Origin: Volvox africanus
Lineage: Eukaryota > Chlorophyta > Chlorophyceae > Chlamydomonadales > Volvocaceae
Length of the DNA stretch: 64,000 nt
NCBI GenBank assembly: GCA_030268105.1
Contig: BSDZ01000003.1
Span: 6,720,501 to 6,784,500 of the forward strand
Direction of reading: 5' to 3'
Both the position numbers and the translations under genes were made by a program. Below the pieces are notes generated by a model. It searched no databases and was not told the DNA's origin. It saw only the letters and a list, made by a program, of their open reading frames with translations. Shown piece by piece: positions 12,201-21,684 of this stretch. How positions within the stretch are numbered: the first letter of the stretch is position 1; the number at the start of each line of letters is the position of its first letter.

Positions 12201-15200
12201 CTGCCGCTCCACCTCCACAACCGCCGCCAAGTCGCCGGACTGCAATCCAGGGAGGGGAGGTGAACGCAGTACCGGGAGCCAAGACAATACCGAACTGGGG
12301 GATGAAATTGAGGCGTCGACAATAACGGGAGAGTGTAGGAGAGGTGGTGGTAGGATAGGTGTAGGAGAGTAGAGAAAGCTCTAGGAGGGGGCGAGACAGG
12401 GCTCATCTGAGGTGTCGAGAGAAGGCTTAAAAGTGGGCCAGTAAAGACACCTGCAAAGAGGTGGATACCATGTGAGGTGGGCATGGGGATGGGGATGGGG
12501 ATGGGATGAGGCTGTAACAGGGACAAGTACGATACCACGATGTACGATGCCGGACGAAGACAGCCGTACACTCCCTGCTCCCCTCACCCCATGTATGCTT
12601 CCGTGCCTCACCATGCCCTCGAATGCGATGTAGCGCTGCCACAGCATCATGCGCTTGGCGTTGGTCTCATCCCCCATCACACGAGCGAACAGGGCGCGGG
12701 CGTTATCCAAGTCACCCAGGCCTGAGGAGGTGGGAAGAGGGGGGGGGGGGACGCTGAAGGTGAGGTGAGGTTATTCCACCCGCCGCCTGCCCGCCATTGA
12801 GCCCGCCCTGCGCCACTCCCCACCGCCCCCATCCCATCCCATCCCATCCCAGCGGCACTCACCGCACAACAGGTCAAGGTACGCAATCGCGTACTGCGGC
12901 TCCCGAAAGATCCGCGGGTCCTCGAGCCCCTTCTCGAAGATGTTGCGTGCCGCCGCGGCATCGCGCCCCCGCCGCCACTCCAGCAGCGCCGCGTCCGCGT
13001 ACAGCCGCCAACAACCGTACTCGCTTGCTTGCAGGGCCTGCTGCCACTTCCGCGCCCGAAGGAAGAGCTGGAGGTGGGGTTTGTGTCGGGCAGGGGGAGG
13101 GAGATTGTGGGGGCAATCGTCAGGCTCAAGCTCACTTCCTATGAGGAGTTCCCCCAGCGCGTGTGTATGTGTGTATGTGTCGTGGTGGTATCCCATCCAT
13201 TTCCTATTGCTCCCCCTGTCCTCCCCCAACAGCCTCACCATTTATGGTGCAACCCCATGTGACCCACGGGTCCGTAATTTATCTTTAAGCCTACCTTCAC
13301 TCCGCGCCGTGGGTTCCGGAGCCCTGTAAGTCCGTTATTCATCCTAACCGTCAGTCCAGACTTACCTTCCGGCTCGGGAAGTCCCCATCCACTCTCCGCA
13401 ACAGCTGCATGTACTGCACCCACACCAGCTCCCCTTGCTCCGCATTCATAGGGAGCAGCGGAGCCGCCTCCGCCGCCGTCAACGTCCCCCGCTGGACAGC
13501 CTGCTGCTTCTCCAGGTTCACCGCCAGCCCCTCATAGATGGCCACCGCCTGCTCGGGGGACCCCATTCGCTCGTGAAGGTCCGCCGCCATCATCCTCAGC
13601 TGCAGGCACTGTGGCAGGGAGGCCTGGCCCTTGGCCAAGGTGTTCGCGGCCTCCTCGGAGCGCCCGCACGCGGCGTGCCAGTCCGTATACTCCAGCCAAA
13701 ACTGTGCGCGCGCGTGTAATTGTGTTTATTTTATTTTATTTTATATTTGTATTTGTGTATTTGTGTAAATGAGGGGGGGAGGTAGGAAAGGGATGGCATA
13801 GGAAAAGGGGTGAGTAAAATCTTAGAACGTCAAAATCCGATAAGGGACCCACGGCTCGCGGCAATTTACATCCCGTGTGAAAGGGTTTTGGAAGAATAAG
13901 TGCGACAACGTCACCCCTTCGCGCGTCCCCCCTGTTATTTCTCGCAAGGTCTGGTCAATGCGATTCGATGTGATGTTTCCTTCTCCCCCTCTGCCCCTCC
14001 CTCCCTTCCCTTCCCCGGTCGCGGCGCTCACATCAGGGAAGTAGAGGAAGCAGATGAGGGCCTGGTCGGAAGCAAGTGATACCCGGGACTGAAGTACGGA
14101 AGGCTCCAGGCCCTGGAGGGAGGGGCATTGGATGCGATAGGAAATGGGAGGGTCGGGCAGTCGGGGCCGCCAATGAGCAGCGCGATAAGAAGGGAGGGGG
14201 CCGGAAGTCAAGGACATACATGAAGGAGAGAGGGAGGGCAGGACGGATATCCGATCATGATTGAGGACAATCCCCATCACCGCCACGATTGTTAACACCA
14301 CCATTGCTCCAGACGCTCGTAATCTCCTAATCACCACCTAGTCTCACACAGCCACACAGCCGGGGTTGCCGAACGAGTGCACGGAGCGCACGGATATCCC
14401 ACCAGGATGTCCTTAACTCCCCCCCTCTTACAGGGGTATCATGCCCAGTTTATTCGTCTTGCCCCCCGTTTTTACGCCTTCCCGAGGCCGGTAAACCTCG
14501 TCGGGCTCACCTGCGGATTCGTCCGCTCATAGGCCAGGTACTCCCGCCAAAGCTGCGCCTGCTGGTCTTGCAACAACCCGCCCTTGCCCGGGGGCAGCGG
14601 CCACAACGCGTAGCTAAGCACCTGGCGGTGATGGCGGTCGCGGTGGCGGTCGCGGTGGCGGTCGCGGTGGCGGTAGCGGTGATGGCGGTTATTGCGGCAA
14701 CAAGGAGACAAAAGGCCATGCTAAAAGATGGTAGCGGTGACCGGGATGGCAGGTGGGAAAGACGGGGAAGCTGATTTTTGCGTGCATTCACTTCACTGGT
14801 AGTAAGAGGGGCGTCCCAGGGAGAGCCGGCGAGGACACTGGCGCGGGGCGGGGGGCACATGTGTGCAAGCGGGGGTAGGGCGCAAGCCCGAGGGGACCCA
14901 ACAGATGGGGAGGGGAAAAACACAAAACTTTAAACCACCGCCTCTTTTTTTGTGTGTGTGTGTCCTCTCCAAGTCACAACCCGTATCCATGTGCGTATTA
15001 AGCCCAGGTTTCTCACTCTCCCCCATTCTTTCCTATTATTAGGAACAACTATTTATTATTTATTTCTTGTAAAATAATATTGTTTATTTTTATAATGGAA
15101 TAATATTTATAGAGTAATTTTATTTTATTATTTTCTGGATTTTAGTGTTTCCCTCACCGCCGCCCTCTTCCTGCGCTCTCTGTACACCGCCTTGGCCGCC

Positions 15201-18200
15201 TGGTACTTAGGAGACCACTCGTCCACAACCTGGATTACGGTCATCACGCAGAAAACACACAGTGGGGTGGGGTGGGGTGGGGATGAAACACAGGGCGGGG
15301 GGGATCACGATGTGGAGAACGGTCAAGACGGCCCCTAGCCTTGCGGGCTCCCCGCCAACTTGTGAGTGCGATGTTGCGTGTGCCGCTATCGCGAGGAGCG
15401 CTACGGGACCACTGACACGCTGGAATTGGTCAAAAGAGGACGAGCCTGCTGGTACCTGCTGCATCAAGATACGCACATCATCATAGTGATACATCGTACT
15501 GTACTACATCAAGAATGATGTTATTTGATGGCGTCATTTGACTTAATGTGTGAGATGCAGTCACGCATGCAGACCCCACACCTTCTTAGCGAATTGCTTG
15601 TTAGGCCCCTCGCCTTCAAAGCGCTGGTAATCCCGCCATAACCCGTCCAGGTGGTGGTGGGGTACGGTAACGGCCTGCTGGTACACCCGCCGTACAGCCG
15701 CCATGCGCGTATTGTCTTCTTGTCCGGGAATGGCCTGACGGGTTCGGGGGGTGGGGTGGAGGAGTGGAGGCGATGAGGGAACCAAAAAGAAAGGAACGGA
15801 GCACAGGGAAAAGTAGTGACCGCTTATGAGACCATCAGAAGACCATCTCTAGTGAAAAGACGTGAGAAGAATTGTAAGCTTCGCTTTCTTCCTTCTTTTA
15901 TCGTGGCGAACATGTGAGTAGGGGAGAAGGGGAGACGTGAGGGTTCTGGTGGAGGACATAATACGAAAGCTGCTCCGAAACCCAGAGCTGTGATGTATCT
16001 GCAGACCGTATCACAGTGGTCTGAGGGGATTAAGAAGGTAACCGCAAACCCCAGACTGACTCCACCAGGTCCCAACAACATGTCCCCAATCCCCTCTCTT
16101 TGACGCTGTGCATTAAACTCTGACCAGCTAGGAACCCCCGGAGGTTGCGAGCACCGCACACCGTGAACCCCTCTTCACGGGGGGTTGGGATCATTTCCTC
16201 GTTAAACTGTTTAGTTCCCAACAGCAGTCCCGAATTAATTACCTTGCCTACATGGTAGTTCTTTTGGAACACGCATGAAATAAAATATGACGTATTATAA
16301 ATATAACAACAACGACAACAACAAAAATAATAAAAAATTAAAAATAATAAAAATAATGGTGATGATGATGATGAAAAAAAGTATGAGAAGGTTGTTTTCT
16401 TCTCAGCCCCACCTGCGGGAACAACGCCGTGAACTCGGGCGTCCCCGTCTTGGCGGACTGCAGCAGCTGCAGCATGTCCTGCCAGAAGGGCCCCGAGTTG
16501 ATGTCCTGACCCACTCGCTCCAACGTGAAGTGAAGCGCGTTGCGGATCTCAACAACCCCTTCAGCGCCCTTGCCTGAGGCATCGGCAGGCCGGCAGGGAC
16601 GCATCAGCATCAGCATCAGCATCAGCATCAGCATCAGCATCAGCATCGGCACGGATCAGGAGGTTACAGCAGCAGGTTATAGCAGCAGGTTACTCAGCCG
16701 GACCTCGCTCCCGACCAGTCAACATATTGAGGCGAGCCGCGTCGGGCAACCCCCTCAATGCCGGGTCAAGCCCCCAGGTCGAACCTCATTCCCAACCGGA
16801 TCCCGATATACCTCCTCATGACATTGCGAAGGAGGTATTAGTACACACGTATTAGCAGCGCTGAACAGCGCGCACCCCCGAAACCCTGGCCCTCAACGTC
16901 ACCCCCCCTCACCCTTGTTTGTTCTCCGAATGAGCTTCATGTACAGAGCCCAGAGCTCCAGGGAGGGTATCGAAATGAGGCAACGCTTGAAGATGTCCCG
17001 AAGACCCTCCAGATTGCCAGCAGCGAGCTCCAGCTCGGAGTACTTGCACCACACATCGGCCTGGTGGAGGGGAGGGGGGGGCGGCGGGCAGGGCACCGGA
17101 TGTCAGCCGCGGAGGGGGCGAATTCGGAAAGCTCGTTGGCAGAAGCTCAACTATGTCAGCCCCACTGCGAGCCTGTGCCCGGAATTGGGAGGCGGGTCCG
17201 AAAACCTCTGCACAGGGGCTGTGCTTGCAAGCGTGGAGCGGGCAGATTCGTGGGGAGTAGGAAGAGAGAGGAGGGGCAGGAGGGTTAGATGAGTAAGTGC
17301 AGAAAGGGTAAAGGTTCACAGTTAACGGGGTGCCGGTTTCCAGCACCTTGAAACCAGCACCCCTGTTGGGGGGAATAAGAGGCTGCAGCACACGCCGCAG
17401 GGCAGATCCCCCCCCGGCTTGCCAGCACAACCGGGAGGCTGCAGCACACGCCACCTCTCCACTAACGATATCACCGCCGCTCCGAAACCATCGTCATGTC
17501 TCGAGGACAGTGGGCGATTCTGCAGGCCTGCAACTTGCCGGGTATGCCAGTATGGACCTCCGCCTCCGCTTCGCATCCCCAGCGCGACCATAATCGCTCT
17601 GACACCACCCTTTCATTTGTCCTCTTCCATGGTCAGGTGGCAAGCTGTGCTCCCTGACAGCGGGTCGCACAAGCAGGCATGACCACTGTGCTCCCGTCAC
17701 CTCCGCCCTCGCAGTCGCAGTTGCGGTCGCAGACCCCGCCGCCAGTCCCACGCCTGCCGCCGTCTGCGCCCCTTCTCTGCCCTTCCCTGCATTAGCGCCA
17801 TCTACTGCTGCATTACCGTACAGCACTGCACTGCAGTCGCAACTGCGTCTCTGTGCCGGCTCAGCTCGATATCTCCAGCTGCTGCTGCCTCGAGAGACCT
17901 GCCCGGGGTCCCTCGAGAGACCTGCTGCTTCTGTTTCATCAGGTGTTGCTGTTTCGCCTGCTTGCAACTTCTGTTGCTATGGGAGGGTACGGCCGAAGTG
18001 ACACCCGCAAGGGGATTAGGTACCAGACGCGCCCTCCACTCGGCCGCTCCCCCCTCCCCGGCCCGGGGATGTCCGCGCCATGCATGCCACACTCCGAGAG
18101 CACGATTTCGGCCTCCTCGACCAGTCAGGTCCCCAGCCGAGCCGCGGCTACCGCGTGGTCACCTCTGACCAAACTGGGTTTCGTCGAATGCTGCTGCTGC

Positions 18201-19062
18201 TGCTGCTGCTATTGCTGTTGCTGCCTGCCCGCCCACCTATTTGCTTGCCCTCCTGGCAACTGCGCATAACCAACAGCCACTGCCGCTGTTGCTGAGACCT
18301 TCAGCAATCGCCTTCAGCTACTTGACGGGCTATTGGTAATATTGTTCTGCTAGTAGCGGCGACGAGACTGCTATACAGCCCTGGGAAGACTGGGCGGTGC
18401 GCAAGAAATGAGCTTGCACCAGCGTTCCTTTCGGGGGAACATGCTAAGGCTCTCCTCCGCTTGGTTTTCCTTGCGTTCATACCCTAATTCCCGCTCTCGG
18501 GACACACAGAACCGGCCGCGACGAAACCACCCCATCGGAGCTTGTTTCAGAACCCCATGCTGGTGCTTTTCAAGGCCCCTTGTACCTTTGTGGGGAACGC
18601 TGCAGATAACTCCTCGTAGATGGCACGCGTCTCCTCCGACAGCTGCATGGCTTTAAGCTCCTCCCATGCTTGATCCCAGCCTGCTACGTCGTATACATCC
18701 TGTGCGATTTTGGCGCGCAGTTGCCGGACCTGGGGCCAAGGCGAAGGCAGAGGCGGGGTGAAGCGGGAGTGTAAGGAAGGCTTCAAAGGGATAACATGGC
18801 TCAGACAGCCGTTCGAGTGTGATCCCTGCATAAGGATGATTCTTGATGTGCATTGGAAAGGTGTTAAGGGACGAGTCACACCGACGCAAGGCATCGCTTG
18901 GGTCGACTTTATCCCCGGGTTGGGCTTGTTGATTTGCAAATATGTTAATCCAACTGAATTGTAGGCATTGTAGCTTTTGCCGTTCTATACCTTGTCAAGC
19001 AGCTGTCCTGGCGCTAGTCCAGGTCTCCCGCCGCCCCGCCCTCGCTCGCGGTCGCGGTCCAT
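9248..19062 (-). CDS. CSTF77: CSTF77 / CstF3 / Rna14-like cleavage stimulation factor subunit, 17 exons
   Basis: HAT-repeat scaffold of the nuclear pre-mRNA 3'-end cleavage and polyadenylation machinery. Exons in transcription order: 19062-18991, 18729-18586, 17060-16913, 16573-16413, 15734-15582, 15229-15158, 14621-14511, 14112-14032, 13701-13366, 13067-12863, 12721-12612, 12239-12139, 11616-11355, 11104-11021, 10050-9905, 9745-9567, 9330-9248. All phases join without a stop, giving about 815 residues. Family-typical segments include WCKYSELELAAGNLEGLRDI, SPKYQAAKAVYRER, LWREYLAYERTNPQ, DLDNARALFARVM and SGDLAAVVEVERQAM. The short first exon (MDRDRERGRGGG) is less certain; a stop lies in frame two codons upstream of its ATG. 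After the HAT core come a Gly/Ala linker, a conserved LGLFINSLPPPQ motif and a Gly/Pro/Tyr-rich tail ending DLYHQRLRRRMDQ. Family identity is strong; exon 1 and exon 15 are the weakest. Confidence 0.92.
10325..10628 (-). repeat. 304-bp dispersed repeat, copy 1 (in CSTF77 intron 14)
   Basis: Nearly identical, in opposite orientation, to 60707-61009: about 13 substitutions and one 1-bp length change by my alignment. It starts at GTTCCAGGTTC and ends near CCTATCCTACAC. It lies inside the intron between exons ending at 11021 and starting at 10050. TA- and CA-rich simple sequence flanks it. I see no clear terminal inverted repeats or obvious target duplication. The strand given is the one on which both copies carry an open frame beginning MATNLAVPTFP. 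Confidence 0.9.
11748..12056 (+). repeat. GGGA-rich minisatellite (GGGACAGGGAGGGAGGGAT-type units)
   Basis: About 300 bp of purine-only sequence made of GGGAGGGA and GGGACAGGGA modules with periodic GATG interruptions. It sits in CSTF77 intron 12 (11617-12138). On the transcribed mRNA strand it is a long CCCT-rich pyrimidine tract upstream of the acceptor of exon 13. Confidence 0.95.
14628..14694 (+). repeat. GGCGGTCGCGGT-type short tandem repeat in CSTF77 intron 6
   Basis: About five imperfect copies of GGCGGTCGCGGT directly upstream (in transcription sense) of the exon at 14511-14621. Confidence 0.8.
16602..16647 (+). repeat. ATCAGC hexamer repeat in CSTF77 intron 3
   Basis: Seven or eight tandem copies of ATCAGC just upstream (transcription sense) of exon 4 of CSTF77. 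Open on the minus strand as a Met/Leu run, but separated from the exon by the acceptor TCAG at 16574-16577, so probably intronic. Confidence 0.85.
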
Positions 19063-19941
19063 TCGTCAATAAGAAAACAACTTATCCTTTTGATCTATTG
19101 AAATATCTTAATGGTATCCTTGGTGTATCGAACATGCCTGGTCTACAGATGCATACAGACTGTAAAATACGTCATAGTCCAACAAGTAAAGATGAACTCT
19201 ACCATCATCGTCAAAGATTTTTGTAGTGATATGTCTAGATGGTCAGCTCTAACAGACTTCAGTTAATCAAGAACTGCCTCGCGCCGTACAGCACACTGTC
19301 TGGGGAGTTCTCCGGTATTGTGCGGCAGATATTATGCACAATTTGGGTAATAGCGCATTATTTATGTTAGTTTTTGTGTATCAATGTGCATCAGACGTTC
19401 TCCAGAGCATATATAAGACTTTCGGCTTTTTGAACACGTCGCGTCCTTGCTCACGATTGTAATGGATGGACCTACATAGAATCCAAAACTCTTTGGTTGT
19501 TGTAATATTGGAGCAATACAAGGATTACTGACAGGTATGACTGGTTGCTCATGGAGAGTTTCGTGGTTCCAAACAGTTGACTATTCCACAATCTATGGTT
19601 TCTTTTCCATTAAAAACTCCCTTAGATTAAATCCTCACTCTTCGGCCTTTGGCCTTCATCTCCTTGTATGACATCATGCATGCTTCGCTGTCATTTCCTT
19701 GTATCTTTAGGTCCATGTGTTGGGTCCTAATGCATTGGTACATGTAGGCCTGGTTCTGGAGGGCGAAGCTAAGCGGCTTTCTAGACGCACACACAGCGGA
19801 CGCCAGCGCTGGGGTCCTCCTCACACGGACGCGGACGCGGGCGCAGGCTGTGCAGCAACCGCAGCAGCCACTAGCGGCAGCATCAACAGCACCCAATAAC
19901 ACCTCAGCCTCACCACCGCCATTATCCTCTGAGCAACCATC
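19063..19941. other. Intergenic region between CSTF77 and ODA6 (divergent)
   Basis: The first third is AT-rich with no credible frame. The last 120 bp before the ODA6 start is GC-rich and CA/GCA-rich, fitting a 5' UTR. The divergent promoters of CSTF77 (-) and ODA6 (+) should lie here. I recognise no defined element. Confidence 0.5.
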
Positions 19942-21648
19942 ATGGAGATTTACCACCAGTACATCAAGCTGCGCAAGCAGTTTGGGCGCTGGCCCAAACT
20001 CACGGACGAGGGCAGCGAGATGCTCGCCGATATCCGTCCCAACGAGGACCACGGCCGCGAGTACATACCCCGCAACCCCGTCACTACCGTGACTCAATGT
20101 GTGCCGGAGATGTCCGAACACGAGGCCAACACCAACGCCGTGATCCTCGTCAACAAGGCCATGAGCCACGTGGAGGGCGGCTGGCCCAAGGACGTTGACT
20201 ACACCGAAGCCGAGCACACCATCCGCTACCGCAAGAAGGTAGAGAAGGACGAGGACTACATCAAGACCGTCGTCCAGCTGGGCCTATCTGTGGAGGATCT
20301 CATCAAACAGAACAACGCCGTGGACATATACCAGGAGTATTTCACTAACGTTACCACAGATCACACCTCCGAGGCTCCGCACGTCAAGACAGTCACCGTC
20401 TTCAAGGATCCAAATGCCGTGAAGCGCAGCGCCTCCTACGTGAACTGGCACCCCGACGGCTCCATCCCAAAGGTCGTCATCGCTTACTCCATTTTGCAGT
20501 TCCAGCAGCAGCCCGCTGGCATGCCCCTCAGCTCCTACATCTGGGACGTCAACAACCCCAACACGCCCGAGTATGAGCTGGTGCCCACCAGCCAAATCTG
20601 CTGCGCCAAGTTCAACCTGAAGGATAATAATCTGGTCGGCGCGGGCCAGTACAACGGCCAAATGGCGTACTTCGATGTGCGCAAGGGCACCGGCCCAGTT
20701 GAGGCGACGCCGATTGATTTCAGCCATCGAGATCCCATCTACGATTTCGCGTGGCTTCAGTCCAAGACGGGAACAGAGTGCATGACGGTATCCACCGACG
20801 GCATGGTTTACTGGTGGGACATCCGCAAGCTGGCGGAATCTGTCGAGAGCATGCCGCTCAAAGAGAAGAATTCCGAGAATATGGTCGGCGGTGTTGTACT
20901 GGAATACGACACCAACGCCGGCCCAACTAACTTTATGGTGGGCACTGAACAGGGACAAATCTTCTCATGCAATCGGAAGGCCAAGAACCCAGTTGACCGA
21001 GTCAAGTACGTTCTCTCCGGCCACCACGGGCCCATCTACGGCCTTCGCCGCAACCCCTTCAACTCCAAGTATTTTTTGTCAATCGGCGACTGGACCGCGC
21101 GCGTTTGGGTGGAAGATACGGCCGTCAAGACTCCCATCCTCACCACGCGCTACCACCCGACCTACCTCACCGGCGGTACCTGGTCACCTTCACGTCCCGG
21201 CGTGTTCTTCACAATCAAGATGGACGGCGCCCTTGACGTTTGGGATTTGTACTACAAACACAACGAACCGACGCTAACGGTCCAGGTCTCTGACCTCGCC
21301 CTCACTGCCTTCGCGGTCCAGGAGTCCGGGGGCACTGTGGCGGTGGGAACCAGCGACGGTTGCACCTCCATTCTGCACCTCAGTCAGGGGTTGTCTGAGG
21401 CAGCACCCTCAGAAAAGTCGGCGATCAGCGCCATGTTTGAGCGCGAGCAAACCAGGGAGAAAAATCTGGAAAAGGCGATTAAAGAAGCCAAGGTGAAGGC
21501 GCGCAAAGAGATGGCACGCAAGGACGAGGTCACGGACCGCGTGACGGAGGAACAGCTGCGGCAGCTGGAGGATGAGTTCTTCAAGGCGACAGGATCCAGC
21601 CAGGCGTTGGGCGCGGGAGCTTCCGCGGCGGACGTGGGCGCGGACTGA
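19942..21648 (+). CDS. ODA6: Outer-arm dynein intermediate chain IC2 (ODA6/IC69, DNAI2 family), intronless
   Basis: Structural WD-repeat subunit of the axonemal outer dynein arm, acting in ciliary/flagellar beating and docking of the heavy chains. 568 residues in one uninterrupted frame, essentially the length of Chlamydomonas ODA6. It starts MEIYHQYIKLRKQFGRWPKL. The N-terminal third is the conserved IC2 region (EYIPRNPVTTVTQCVPEMSE). Residues about 160-490 form the WD-repeat propeller (for example RSASYVNWHPDGSIPKVV, IYGLRRNPFNSKYFLSIGDW and VWDLYYKHNEPTLTV). A charged helix (EKAIKEAKVKARKEMARKD) and a Gly/Ala tail end the protein. I recognise it confidently. The absence of any intron over 1.7 kb is odd beside neighbours with 2-19 exons and may indicate a retrogene. 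A volvocine poly(A) signal TGTAA follows 32 bp after the stop. Confidence 0.98.
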   Translation: MEIYHQYIKLRKQFGRWPKLTDEGSEMLADIRPNEDHGREYIPRNPVTTVTQCVPEMSEHEANTNAVILVNKAMSHVEGGWPKDVDYTEAEHTIRYRKKVEKDEDYIKTVVQLGLSVEDLIKQNNAVDIYQEYFTNVTTDHTSEAPHVKTVTVFKDPNAVKRSASYVNWHPDGSIPKVVIAYSILQFQQQPAGMPLSSYIWDVNNPNTPEYELVPTSQICCAKFNLKDNNLVGAGQYNGQMAYFDVRKGTGPVEATPIDFSHRDPIYDFAWLQSKTGTECMTVSTDGMVYWWDIRKLAESVESMPLKEKNSENMVGGVVLEYDTNAGPTNFMVGTEQGQIFSCNRKAKNPVDRVKYVLSGHHGPIYGLRRNPFNSKYFLSIGDWTARVWVEDTAVKTPILTTRYHPTYLTGGTWSPSRPGVFFTIKMDGALDVWDLYYKHNEPTLTVQVSDLALTAFAVQESGGTVAVGTSDGCTSILHLSQGLSEAAPSEKSAISAMFEREQTREKNLEKAIKEAKVKARKEMARKDEVTDRVTEEQLRQLEDEFFKATGSSQALGAGASAADVGAD

Positions 21649-21679
21649 TGGGCACTGTGAGGCGGTGTGTATGTGTGTG

Positions 21680-21684
21680 TGTAA
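21680..21684 (+). promoter_or_regulatory. Candidate poly(A) signal TGTAA of ODA6
   Basis: TGTAA is the usual green-algal polyadenylation signal. It occurs 32 bp after the ODA6 stop codon, inside a TG-rich stretch. The motif is short, so the call is tentative; a 3' UTR this short would be unusual. Confidence 0.4.

Noticed and set aside
11714..12571. 285-codon Pro/Ser/Leu frame on the minus strand and Gly/Arg/Glu frames on plus
   Set aside because: Translations of the GGGA minisatellite within CSTF77 intron 12.
19627..20217. 196-codon minus-strand frame over the ODA6 5' end
   Set aside because: Antisense shadow of the conserved ODA6 coding sequence in GC-rich DNA.
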